A stretch of 8,439 bases of DNA from Acidobacteriota bacterium (GCA_022574065.1 JACZST010000077.1:1-8439), one strand, 5' to 3'; counted from the stretch's first letter, positions 1-6,362 are shown. A program made the numbers and translations. The notes: generated by a model not told the origin, from the sequence alone.

Positions 1-661
1 CCGCGGTCTCCATCTGTGGAACGGTGGCTGGTCCATCCACCGCCGGGGGCTCCGTCGAGGGGACGGAGTCGGGAGCGGCCGCCACACTCGCATCCGCGTC
101 TTTGGGAGTGTCATCCGACGCCGGGTCGTCTGGCTGGTTCAGGGGTCCCTGAACGTCCACCGGACCGCTCCGCGCCAGGGCCTCCAACTCGGCTGTCGGT
201 GCTGTGGCACGGACCGGAAGGGCGGATGCATGGGCTGCGTACTCGGTCCCGCTCAGACCCTTGGGGAGCAGGAGGAAGACTCCCAACGATACCGCCAGCG
301 CGACGCTTAAAACGACGCACCAGAACCAACCGAAGGAGAAGCGGCTGCCGAACCATCGGACCTCGACGTCGCGGAGCTGGTCCGCCAGGAAAGACACCGC
401 GAAAAAGGCCAGCAGCAGCGTGGCGAATCCCGTAAGGAAGATGCCGAAGAACGGGTCTACGGCATGCTGGCTCGCCAGGAATAAGATGGCGCCGCTCAGA
501 CCGATGCTGGCGTAGAGTCCGCTGCGGCTACGAAGCTCGAAGCTGGTTATGGCCTGGAAGAGAAGCAGGAAATGGGCGGCGGGCAGCCAGTCGCCACCGG
601 CGCCGGCGAAGCATCCGTTGCCAGATCGGTTGCCGATGTCCCAGACGAGCTGATGGAGCAC
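1..661 (-). CDS. TgpA-like (DUF3488/transglutaminase family) membrane protein, partial
   Basis: This minus-strand frame is open from the left edge to a TAA at 739-737. The only usual start codon in it is GTG at 661-659, with no convincing ribosome binding site, so the start is uncertain. About 220 residues are visible. Membrane helices lie near residues 26-41, 49-68, 71-92 and 110-132. The phrase FELRSRSGLYASIGLSGAIL resembles the motif between helices of the TgpA N-terminal domain (DUF3488). A long Pro/Asp/Ala-rich, probably extracytoplasmic linker follows from about residue 140 to the edge. In this family a transglutaminase-like domain comes next and would lie outside the window. Such proteins are thought to act at the cell envelope; the substrate is generally unknown. 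Family members normally have extra helices before this point, so the N-terminus may be truncated or frameshifted. The family call is moderately sure, the start is not. Confidence 0.7.
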   Translation of the reverse strand, partial: MLHQLVWDIGNRSGNGCFAGAGGDWLPAAHFLLLFQAITSFELRSRSGLYASIGLSGAILFLASQHAVDPFFGIFLTGFATLLLAFFAVSFLADQLRDVEVRWFGSRFSFGWFWCVVLSVALAVSLGVFLLLPKGLSGTEYAAHASALPVRATAPTAELEALARSGPVDVQGPLNQPDDPASDDTPKDADASVAAAPDSVPSTEPPAVDGPATVPQMETA

Positions 662-760
662 GCATTGACCACCAGAAAGACCTTCCAGCTCAGCGACTGG
701 ATGCCAGGCGCTCTGTAGACCGCCCGCCGCGATCGGTTACCGGTCATTTCGACAGAAGTG

Positions 761-970
761 GAGCGTTTTTTCCCGCTCTTGGCTATGGGCCGCTCGGGCC
801 ACGGCTCCGCCAATGGCCTTGCCGACAAAGACCTGATCGCGTCCTATCTGCGGAGCGCGATTTTCCCCGCTCTTGCCGCTTCGCGGCGGGCCGCTCGGGC
901 CACGGCTCCGCCAATGGCCTTGCCGACAAAGACCTGGTCGCGCGCCATTTGCGGAGCCTCTGGTGCTCCT
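761..970. repeat. Imperfect tandem repeat with conserved hairpins
   Basis: A core of 70 bp occurs at 787-856 and again at 888-957, with about 65 of 70 positions identical; the first 49 bp are exact. Each copy is preceded by a small inverted repeat: GAGCG/CGCTC at 761-765/774-778 and again at 853-857/868-872, with different loops. A third, truncated unit begins at 953 with GGAGC/GCTCC (953-957/965-969). The second unit carries an extra GCCGC-TTC-GCGGC hairpin at 875-887. This fills most of the 342-bp gap between the divergent genes ending at 662 and starting at 1004. No convincing gene was found in the gap. Function is unknown; it could be a REP-like element or a regulatory duplication. Confidence 0.8.
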
Positions 971-975
971 ACACT
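949..975 (+). promoter_or_regulatory. Candidate promoter of the lipoprotein gene
   Basis: TACACT at 970-975 is a good -10 match. A weak -35-like TTGCGG lies at 949-954 with a 15-bp spacer. The start codon at 1004 would leave a leader of roughly 20 bases. The spacer contains the third GGAGC/GCTCC hairpin of the tandem repeat. Confidence 0.4.
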
Positions 976-1003
976 GCGGCGCCGTCCAGTCTCAAGGGGT
1001 GAC

Positions 1004-1777
1004 ATGACCAAGTGGGTGCGTATCGGTCTGGTCCTGGCCGTGCTGTTGATCGTCGGCAGCCTGGTTGCCGGCTGCGATGGGTCAGGTGAGGGCACCGGCC
1101 CTACCGTGGAGCCGACCCTGCCCGACACACCCGTCACGACTGCCCCTCCGGCAGAGACGACTGCGCCCCCTGCGCAAACCACGGTGGCCCCTGACACCGA
1201 CACAGGTGAGACCCCGTGGTGGGTGCTGCTGATCGTGCTGGGTGCCTTGTTCATCCTGATCATCGCCCTGCTCGCGGGGAGGAGAAAGAAAACGCCGGCG
1301 ACAGCGGTGGTGCCGGTGTGGAGGACCCACGCCCAGAGCGGGTATGCAGAGTCGCGGTGGCTGTACGACAACCTCACCGAGCAGCTGGCGATCTGGCATG
1401 GCGATGCCGAGTTCGAGGGAACCATCGGTCAGGCCACCGACGCCGAGCAAGCCAGGATCTGGGGCCAACTTGCTGATCGGATGGACCAAGCCATTGCCGA
1501 TCTCTACGCATTGGAGGCCGCCGCCGCTCCCAACTCGCCTGCGCTGCGCGCCGCTCAGGGCGCCGTCGGTTCGTTGAAGGAGACGTACGCAGCCGTGATC
1601 GAGCGATCCGATGCGCGTCACTCAGCCCACGCCGCGGAATCTGGCTCCTCTGAGGAGGCAGAGCAAGGTGCCGAACTCGCCGCGGCGCGGGACCACGAGA
1701 TGCGGGCGTCTACCGCTCTCGCCGAGGCCCGGCCCCGGCTCGCCACCGCGCTGACCGACCTGTCGAGAATTACGTAG
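1004..1777 (+). CDS. Putative lipoprotein with an additional membrane helix, unknown function
   Basis: 257 residues. The ATG at 1004 is chosen because AAGGGG (994-999) precedes it and because translation from here gives a clean signal peptide; the open frame continues upstream into the tandem repeat. Residues 4-19 are hydrophobic and end in the lipobox LVAGC with Cys24. Residues 25-71 are a Thr/Pro/Ala-rich linker. Residues 72-92 form a strong transmembrane helix followed by RRKK. Residues 115-257 are Ala/Glu-rich and mostly helical. If Cys24 is lipidated outside and helix 72-92 crosses inward, which the RRKK supports, the C-terminal domain would be cytoplasmic. I do not recognise the family. 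The gene converges on the dehydratase gene with a 54-bp gap. Confidence 0.85.
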   Translation: MTKWVRIGLVLAVLLIVGSLVAGCDGSGEGTGPTVEPTLPDTPVTTAPPAETTAPPAQTTVAPDTDTGETPWWVLLIVLGALFILIIALLAGRRKKTPATAVVPVWRTHAQSGYAESRWLYDNLTEQLAIWHGDAEFEGTIGQATDAEQARIWGQLADRMDQAIADLYALEAAAAPNSPALRAAQGAVGSLKETYAAVIERSDARHSAHAAESGSSEEAEQGAELAAARDHEMRASTALAEARPRLATALTDLSRIT

Positions 1778-1805
1778 GTTCAGCATCCGAAACCGAAGCC
1801 ATATC

Positions 1806-1824
1806 ACGTATTACGTATTACGAA
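1806..1824. repeat. ACGTATTACG direct repeat between convergent genes
   Basis: The sequence ACGTATTACGTATTACG at 1806-1822 contains two overlapping copies of ACGTATTACG, and the second is followed by AA. It lies in the 54-bp gap between two convergent stop codons. The same motif occurs several times between 6372 and 6437. No T-tailed terminator hairpin is apparent in this gap. Confidence 0.7.
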
Positions 1825-1831
1825 GGGCGGA

Positions 1832-2776
1832 CTACGGACTTGACGGCTCGTACCAGGCGAGATCGGTGTTTCCTCCGCTCACGATGAGGCCGACCCTGCG
1901 CCCGGCAAACCGATCGGGGTGGGTGAAGATGGCGGCCAACGCGGTTGCACCCGATGGCTCGACGACCAGCTTCATGCGTTCGAGGAAGAATGCTGCCGCG
2001 CTGAGGATATCGGCCTCCTCGACGCGCAGGATCTCTACACCGAGCCCGGACAGAATGTCGAACGGCATGACTCCCATCCCGACCAGCAGCCCGTCGGCAA
2101 CCGTTTGCGGGTCGGAGACGCCCGGCTGCCGTTCGCCGGAAGCCAACGAGCGGTAGGCGTCATCGACGGCGAACGGCTCCGCACCCACAACGGTGATCGC
2201 GGATTGGGCCGGCATGGCAGCGATTGCCGTACCGGCCAACAATCCTCCGCCCCCGATTGGGGCGATGATGATGTCGAGATCGTCGACCTGCTCCACGAGT
2301 TCCAGGGCGGCGGTCCCCTGACCGGCGATCACGTTGGCATCATCGAAGGGATGCACCAGCACCGCCCCGTGCTCTTCGACGAGACGCTGCGCGGCCTCCT
2401 CACGGTCGGCGTGGTCGCACAGCACAACCTCGGCACCGTAGCCGCGGACCGCGGCGATTTTCAGTGGATTGGAGGTTCTCGGCATAGCGACCCAGGCAGG
2501 CAGGCCTCGTATTCCTGCTGCGTAGGCAAGCGCTTGGCCGTGATTGCCGCTGGAGTGGGTGGCTACGCCGGGGACATCATCGAGCAGCAACACGGCATTG
2601 GTGGCACCGCGGGCCTTGAACGCACCGACCTTCTGCAGATTCTCCGCTTTGGCGAATATCGATGCCCCGGCGGCAGCGTCTAGCGACGAAGCGGTCATGA
2701 TCGGGGTGCGGTGGATGTGGGGGCGGATCCGGTCGGCGGCGGCTCGCACATCGTTGATGGTCACGGCTCCGGTCAC
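1832..2776 (-). CDS. PLP-dependent threonine/serine dehydratase (fold type II)
   Basis: 314 residues. Family members deaminate threonine or serine to 2-oxobutyrate or pyruvate plus ammonia in the cytosol; some relatives are serine racemases. The likely Schiff-base lysine is K54 in AFKARGA. SSGNHGQ (75-81) matches the substrate/PLP loop, GGGGLLAG (175-182) the phosphate-binding glycine loop, and VEPSGA (272-277) and SGGN (300-303) the C-terminal active-site strands. There is no C-terminal ACT domain, so it resembles the short catabolic TdcB/serine-racemase type rather than allosteric IlvA. The GTG start at 2776 is chosen because it overlaps the upstream TGA in a GTGA junction and follows GGAGTGGGG; the frame is open further upstream but inside the neighbouring gene. 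The stop is TAG. Substrate preference cannot be read from sequence alone. Confidence 0.9.
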   Translation of the reverse strand: MTGAVTINDVRAAADRIRPHIHRTPIMTASSLDAAAGASIFAKAENLQKVGAFKARGATNAVLLLDDVPGVATHSSGNHGQALAYAAGIRGLPAWVAMPRTSNPLKIAAVRGYGAEVVLCDHADREEAAQRLVEEHGAVLVHPFDDANVIAGQGTAALELVEQVDDLDIIIAPIGGGGLLAGTAIAAMPAQSAITVVGAEPFAVDDAYRSLASGERQPGVSDPQTVADGLLVGMGVMPFDILSGLGVEILRVEEADILSAAAFFLERMKLVVEPSGATALAAIFTHPDRFAGRRVGLIVSGGNTDLAWYEPSSP

Positions 2777-3501
2777 GACATCCCCACTCCGATCCTGCTC
2801 CTCGCCGAAGCGGTGGCCATGAAATAGATCCCGAGGAAGACCGCGGCGAGCACATGCCACCCTGCGTGTGCCTGGAGCAGGGTGCTCGGGTCACACCAGG
2901 GAGCGTCGGTCCGTCCGGCGAGGTTGAGGGCGACGGCGGCGATAAGAACTCCAATGGCCATGGCATGCCACAAGCGGTTCGGTGCGGTACGCGTCCGGGT
3001 GGCGACATCCGAAGCGATCAGCAGGATGATGACGATGCCGGCAAGCGCATTGCTGATCCCTGGGCTGATGAGCAGGGCGAGCGCGAGGACGAGAACGCCT
3101 GCGAGGAAAGCCGCGGCGGCCGTCTGTCGTGTAGCGACAAACGCCCCGGCCGTATTGACGACCACCAGAAACCATAGGGCGGCCACGAGCGTGAGGTCGT
3201 GGAGAAAATGAGCGGCGTCCGGCTGCGGCCCGTGAAACAGAAAGCTGCCGATCCCTGTTGCGCTCAGCAGCAAGCCAAATACCACACGGTTGGCTCGCTC
3301 CGCCCCGGTCGCCGACCGGGCACTCGCCAAGACGGCGAGACCGACGGCGGCGAACGCCAGACTGGACCAAGCGTTCACCGGCTGCTTGAGCCACTCCAGG
3401 TGAATCGCCTCACAGTCTCCGGTACCGAGCTGGGCGAGCAAGGTCACCGAATCATCGTAGACCGCACCTCCGACGGGTTTGTGCGCGCAGAAAGTGGTCA
3501 A
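2773..3501 (-). CDS. CREST-superfamily membrane hydrolase, alkaline-ceramidase-like
   Basis: 242 residues starting with TTG at 3501, preceded by AGGAG only 3 bases away; the next candidate, GTG at residue 19, has no nearby binding site. The protein has about seven hydrophobic segments. The conserved pattern of the CREST superfamily is visible: CE at 30-31 and QPVN at 40-43, S86-x3-H90 in GSFLFH, D102 in FLHDLT, and H212-x3-H216 in QAHAGWH, with WCDP at 202-205. In characterised relatives the Ser, Asp and three His residues form a zinc site that hydrolyses amide bonds of ceramides and related lipids. Bacterial members are mostly uncharacterised. It is the upstream partner of the dehydratase gene, with a 4-bp overlap that suggests translational coupling. 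The actual lipid substrate is unknown. Confidence 0.8.
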   Translation of the reverse strand: MTTFCAHKPVGGAVYDDSVTLLAQLGTGDCEAIHLEWLKQPVNAWSSLAFAAVGLAVLASARSATGAERANRVVFGLLLSATGIGSFLFHGPQPDAAHFLHDLTLVAALWFLVVVNTAGAFVATRQTAAAAFLAGVLVLALALLISPGISNALAGIVIILLIASDVATRTRTAPNRLWHAMAIGVLIAAVALNLAGRTDAPWCDPSTLLQAHAGWHVLAAVFLGIYFMATASARSRIGVGMS

Positions 3502-3510
3502 AAGCTCCTA

Positions 3511-3539
3511 TTGACCGCGCAGCGCAGTCGTCATACACT
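3511..3539 (+). promoter_or_regulatory. Sigma70-type promoter for the coiled-coil gene
   Basis: TTGACC (3511-3516) and TACACT (3534-3539) are separated by exactly 17 bp, close to the housekeeping sigma consensus. It lies in the 89-bp gap between the divergent genes and would give a leader of roughly 45 bases before the ATG at 3591. Confidence 0.7.
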
Positions 3540-3590
3540 GGTATCACGGCTGGCAGGGGATCGGAGGGCAACGCAAGGGAAGGATGACGC

Positions 3591-3893
3591 ATGAGACTGC
3601 TGTCATCACCGGTGCCCGGCGAAACGCTCGGTACCGAGGGTGCGACGATCGAAGCCCGCCGGATCATTGCCACAGCCCAGGCCGAAGCCGACAAGATCAT
3701 CGGTGACGCCGAGCAACGCGCCTCTCAGGTTTACGAGGCGGAACGGAATCGTTCTGTGCAACGCCTCACCCAGGTTCGCGACGAGTTTGAGTTGCTGTCC
3801 AGCCGCTTGCGGGCCTTAAAGGAAGCGACCGACGACATGATGACCAACGGCCTACGCGACCACGACGCCATCCGCCGACTCTTCGACGAATAG
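3591..3893 (+). CDS. Small coiled-coil protein, unknown function
   Basis: 100 residues from ATG at 3591, with a strong AAGGGAAGGA binding site 7 bases upstream. After a short N-terminal tail (MRLLSSPVPGETLG), residues 17-85 form a continuous charged helix with heptad character, rich in Ala, Glu, Arg and Ile. No signal peptide or membrane helix is seen. The region around IEARRIIATAQAEADKI recalls the coiled coils of actinobacterial DivIVA/Wag31-like and ATP-synthase b-like proteins, but this is composition-level similarity and not a family assignment. It has its own good promoter and stands alone, between a divergent gene pair and the membrane operon that starts 151 bp downstream. Confidence 0.8.
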   Translation: MRLLSSPVPGETLGTEGATIEARRIIATAQAEADKIIGDAEQRASQVYEAERNRSVQRLTQVRDEFELLSSRLRALKEATDDMMTNGLRDHDAIRRLFDE

Positions 3894-3921
3894 GCGGCTC
3901 CGCATGAGGGCGCGATCCGGT

Positions 3922-3931
3922 CACCTAGGTG
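3922..3931. promoter_or_regulatory. 10-bp perfect palindrome
   Basis: CACCTAGGTG is a perfect palindrome in the gap between the coiled-coil gene and the OmpA-like gene. It is symmetrical enough to be a dimeric repressor site, but there is no direct evidence of binding. Confidence 0.3.
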
Positions 3932-3987
3932 CACGCTTCGGGCGGGAACCTCACCACGGCAGCCGATCGTCATATCGATTAGTGGTG

Positions 3988-4012
3988 TATCGGCGCTGCG
4001 ATACGGCCGATA
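3988..4012. promoter_or_regulatory. Inverted repeat upstream of the OmpA-like gene, possible operator
   Basis: Perfect 7-bp arms TATCGGC (3988-3994) and GCCGATA (4006-4012) flank an 11-bp centre. The element ends 32 bp before the preferred start codon, in the area where a promoter would lie; TATCTA at 4011-4016 could be the -10. Spacing and symmetry fit a dimeric regulator or an RNA hairpin in the leader. Confidence 0.45.
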
Positions 4013-4044
4013 TCTAAGGCAGCAGTACGCTCGGAGGCATGTCG

Positions 4045-5286
4045 ATGTCGAGATCGACGACAAAACGACTCCAACAACTGAATACGGATCGAGGCAGGAC
4101 CATGGGAAATAGGTCCGGAGATCGCCCGCCCTCGTTCGGACCACCTGGTGAGGCAGATCAGGTCGTCTCCCGGTCTGCCTTCGTTGCCGGGAGCGTGATG
4201 ATCTTCATCCTCATCGCAGCGTCGGCAGCCTTCTTCGGGACAAGGGCGATCCAGGGAGATCTGGAGGCGCGGACCGAACGGGCCCTTCGCATCGCCGGGT
4301 TCCAGGGCATCACGGCCGCCGTGACCGGATTCGACGTCACGCTGCAAGGCTATTACCTCGAAACGCAGTCGGGAGACGATGCCACGGCGGCGGTCGCCGC
4401 CCTCAACGGGGTCGGGAAGATCGACACGTCCTCTCTGTTTGTCGTCGAGGTGTCGGATATCGACCCGATCGCACTGAGCGGCCGGGTGATGACCTTTGCC
4501 TGGGCCAATGGCACCCTCACCATCAGCGGTGACGTGTCGACGGAGGCCATCCAAAGCTACCTCGAGACGGAGCCGGCAGGCTTCGCCGATGAAGAGGAGC
4601 AGGCGCTGTTCATTTCGGTAGACGCATCCGATGTTGTCGTCATCGAAGACCTCGCCCGGATCGAGGGCCTTGCGGACGACACCGACTGGATCGGGAACGC
4701 GGTGGCGCTACTCCGTTCGCTCGCCGCCGGCCTCGACGAAGGGGAACTCATCATCAACCCCTCCGGGAAGGTCGTGCTCACCTCGGGTGAGGTTGAGACC
4801 CGACAGGAGAAACGAGACATCACCGACGAAGGCGAGGCGGCCACGCTTGCCCTGGAAGCCGACGGGTTCCAGGTGATCCCGGGCCTCATCCTGCCCCCAG
4901 ACGTCCCTGTTGCTACCGCAGAGGAGGTCGAGGAGCTCACCCAGACGCTGACCGAGCTCATCGGCGACAAGGTCGTCGAATTCGAACTGAACCGGGCCGA
5001 CCTCACCGATGAAGGGAAGACGCTGCTCGACGAGATCCTGTTGTCTTTGCTCGAGCTCCCACATGTCGCCGTCGAGATCGCAGGCCACGCCGATGTTTCA
5101 GGCACCCCGGAACACAATCTCGACTTGTCGGAGAGGCGCGCCCAGGCGGTTCTCGACTACTTCGTAACCCAGGGTGAGTCTCCCGACCGCTTCATCGTTG
5201 TCGGTTACGGTGATACGCAACCGGTGTCGCCGACGGCAACGGCTGAACAGAACCGTAGGATCGAGTTCATCCCTCAGGAGGGGTAA
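4045..5286 (+). CDS. ArfA (OmpATb)-like BON and OmpA-domain membrane protein
   Basis: 413 residues from ATG at 4045, chosen because GGAGG (4033-4037) is 7 bases away; the ATG at 4039 is too close, and 4102 is another possible start. Residues 1-43 are polar, 44-66 form a transmembrane helix, about 72-280 contain two or three BON-like alpha/beta repeats, and about 290-413 form an OmpA C-terminal domain. The OmpA hallmarks are GHADVSGTPEHNLDLSERRA from residue 347, with D350 and R364/R365 in the positions that usually contact peptidoglycan, and NRRIEF at 403-408. The order helix-BON-OmpA is that of mycobacterial ArfA/OmpATb, which is tethered to the membrane and implicated in acid adaptation and ammonia export. 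This protein is longer than ArfA (326 residues), mostly through extra BON-like sequence. First gene of the membrane operon. Stop TAA. Confidence 0.88.
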   Translation: MSRSTTKRLQQLNTDRGRTMGNRSGDRPPSFGPPGEADQVVSRSAFVAGSVMIFILIAASAAFFGTRAIQGDLEARTERALRIAGFQGITAAVTGFDVTLQGYYLETQSGDDATAAVAALNGVGKIDTSSLFVVEVSDIDPIALSGRVMTFAWANGTLTISGDVSTEAIQSYLETEPAGFADEEEQALFISVDASDVVVIEDLARIEGLADDTDWIGNAVALLRSLAAGLDEGELIINPSGKVVLTSGEVETRQEKRDITDEGEAATLALEADGFQVIPGLILPPDVPVATAEEVEELTQTLTELIGDKVVEFELNRADLTDEGKTLLDEILLSLLELPHVAVEIAGHADVSGTPEHNLDLSERRAQAVLDYFVTQGESPDRFIVVGYGDTQPVSPTATAEQNRRIEFIPQEG

Positions 5287-5287
5287 T

Positions 5288-5410
5288 TTGCTGTACGTCG
5301 GCTCCCAGATCGTGTTGTGGATCTTGATCGCCACCGCCTTCGGGTTTGCGATCGGGTGGCTCATTCGCGGTCGCCGGGGCATGCGTACCGCTCGCAAGAG
5401 ACGCTTCTAG
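5288..5410 (+). CDS. 40-residue single-helix membrane protein (ArfB position)
   Basis: The TTG at 5288 lies 5 bases after AGGAGGGG (5277-5283), one base after the stop of the OmpA-like gene. The product has a hydrophobic helix at residues 4-26 (with W11 and W24) followed by a strongly basic tail, RGRRGMRTARKRRF. The tail predicts an N-out, C-in topology. In mycobacteria arfA is followed by arfB, which encodes a roughly 50-residue single-helix protein, so gene order and architecture suggest a functional equivalent. No sequence identity to ArfB can be claimed. Confidence 0.75.
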   Translation: MLYVGSQIVLWILIATAFGFAIGWLIRGRRGMRTARKRRF

Positions 5411-5412
5411 AA

Positions 5413-5469
5413 GGGATGCGACCGAACCTGAGCGACGGCGTGGTCGGCTACGCTGGATCTCCGCATCCC
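5413..5469 (+). promoter_or_regulatory. Inverted repeat enclosing the leader of the Holin-X gene
   Basis: GGGATGCG (5413-5420) and CGCATCCC (5462-5469) are perfect 8-bp complements separated by 41 bases. They enclose almost the whole 70-bp gap between the 40-residue gene and the next start. The second arm ends just before the binding site GGAAGAG (5471-5477). Folding could therefore affect translation or mRNA stability of the downstream genes. Confidence 0.4.
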
Positions 5470-5480
5470 CCGGAAGAGTT

Positions 5481-5789
5481 ATGAGTCTTCAACAACTGCC
5501 TGCCCTGCTCACCGAATTCAAGGAGCTGGCTAGCGCTTACCTGCGTCAGGAGACGGTTGAGCGGGCCGAGGAGCTGCGCAGGCTCGGCGGGTTCTCATTC
5601 GGGGCGGCGCTCGCCTGGGCGGTCGCCATAATCCTGTTGGCAGTAGCCGGGATGCGGGCGATCGTCGATACCCTCCCCGACAGCCCGTATTGGGAAGCGT
5701 TTGGGTATTTGCTTGCCGTGGTCGGGCTCGCTGCGCTCGGAGCGGTGCTCTACCAGCTCGGGCCCAAGCCCGCGGAGGAGAGCGGATGA
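5481..5789 (+). CDS. Holin-X (holin superfamily III)-like membrane protein
   Basis: 102 residues from ATG at 5481, preceded by GGAAGAG 3 bases away. An amphipathic N-terminal helix contains ELASAYLRQETVE, the signature stretch of the actinobacterial Holin-X family, and is followed by two membrane helices at about 38-60 and 71-92 with a short polar loop, DTLPDSPY. Despite the family name, these chromosomal proteins are common in actinobacteria without a prophage and their role is unproven; no phage gene lies nearby. The stop overlaps the next start (ATGA), so the four genes from here to 6362 are probably translated together. Confidence 0.75.
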   Translation: MSLQQLPALLTEFKELASAYLRQETVERAEELRRLGGFSFGAALAWAVAIILLAVAGMRAIVDTLPDSPYWEAFGYLLAVVGLAALGAVLYQLGPKPAEESG

Positions 5790-5983
5790 CACCGAACACC
5801 ATCACGCGCGACGACCTCGAGGGCAAGCTCCGCGAAATCGAAGATGTGGTCGACACCACCGTGAGCGGCGCTTCGCGGTGGGTCATCGGCGGCCTGGTAC
5901 TGGCAACCGTAGTTTTCGTCAGCTGGAAGATCTATCGATCCCGCACTCAGAAGATCACGGTCGAGGTCTACACCCAGCAATGA
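5786..5983 (+). CDS. 65-residue single-helix protein of the Holin-X cassette
   Basis: ATG at 5786 overlaps the previous stop by 4 bp, with GGAGGAGAG just upstream inside the preceding gene. Residues 1-30 are acidic and polar (ITRDDLEGKLREIEDVVD), 31-48 form one membrane helix, and a basic C-terminal tail of about 15 residues follows. Small proteins beginning with a similar ITRDD-helix segment often accompany Holin-X genes in actinobacteria, to my recollection; the function is not known. Confidence 0.75.
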   Translation: MTPNTITRDDLEGKLREIEDVVDTTVSGASRWVIGGLVLATVVFVSWKIYRSRTQKITVEVYTQQ

Positions 5984-6261
5984 AACTGTTGGTCGCTCTC
6001 ATCGATCGCTGGTGGGCAAACCACTTCCACCCGTGGGCCCAGCTTGGCTTCGACACCATGGTCGACGGCTCCAGGCGGGGAGATAACCGGCGGGCAGCCC
6101 TCGGGCTCGCCTTATTGCTGGCGGGGATAGGTCGCGGCCGCAGACCACAGCGTCGCCTGATCTATTCAGCCGAGATAGAGGCTGGTCAGTCCATCGGCAT
6201 CCGGGTGATCCAGCGCGGCGCGGTGGTCGGCGAGTTCGAGATCCCAGCGTCAGAATCCTGA
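5980..6261 (+). CDS. 93-residue uncharacterised protein, possibly membrane-associated
   Basis: ATG at 5980 overlaps the previous stop by 4 bp. The N-terminus has an aromatic amphipathic segment (IDRWWANHFHPWAQ), residues 39-50 form a short hydrophobic stretch that could dip into or cross the membrane, RGRRPQRR (52-59) is strongly basic, and residues 60-88 look like a beta-rich domain (IYSAEIEAGQSIGIRVIQRG). I do not recognise a named family. The tight coupling to the Holin-X pair implies a shared complex or pathway. Confidence 0.75.
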   Translation: MKLLVALIDRWWANHFHPWAQLGFDTMVDGSRRGDNRRAALGLALLLAGIGRGRRPQRRLIYSAEIEAGQSIGIRVIQRGAVVGEFEIPASES

Positions 6262-6362
6262 TGTTCCGCAACCGCCAGACGATGGTGAAAGTGCTCATCT
6301 GGGTGATCGTGCTGATGATGGTGTTGTCGCTGGCGGTGGCGATCGTGCCGGCACTCGGCTAA
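6261..6362 (+). CDS. 33-residue single-helix membrane microprotein
   Basis: ATG at 6261 shares one base with the stop of the previous gene (TGATG). The product is a short basic head (MFRNRQTMVK) followed by a single hydrophobic helix at residues 11-32. The one-base coupling, and the fact that its stop codon sits in the loop of the terminator hairpin, support it as the real last gene of the operon. The sequence resembles other very small membrane proteins in composition only. Confidence 0.7.
   Translation: MFRNRQTMVKVLIWVIVLMMVLSLAVAIVPALG

Noticed and set aside
204..515. Plus-strand open frames at the left end (16-435 and 204-515)
   Set aside because: The opposite strand reads as a coherent multi-helix TgpA-like protein over the same bases; the plus-strand products are Arg/Pro-rich without any domain.
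761..957. Possible CRISPR array
   Set aside because: There are only two and a part units, the repeated core is about 70 bp, and the copies are not separated by unique spacers of regular length. No cas gene is present.
758..1003. Longer start for the lipoprotein gene, from 758
   Set aside because: The extra 82 residues would be translated from the tandem repeat. They would bury the signal peptide and ignore the good binding site at 994-999.
844..1425. 193-codon minus-strand open frame ending in the tandem repeat
   Set aside because: It is antisense to the clear lipoprotein gene; the repetitive Ala/Arg part comes from the repeat itself. No start context supports it.
1919..2683. 254-codon plus-strand open frame
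   Set aside because: It lies entirely opposite the dehydratase gene, whose protein has every expected motif. The plus-strand product shows no recognisable domain.
2777..2860. Upstream extension of the dehydratase to 2860
   Set aside because: The extension overlaps the CREST gene by 84 bp and has no family similarity. The GTGA overlap start fits the family length and has a good binding site.
5346..5480. Longer start for the Holin-X-like gene, at 5346
   Set aside because: It would overlap the 40-residue gene and add an Arg-rich segment not seen in the family; ATG at 5481 has a suitable binding site.
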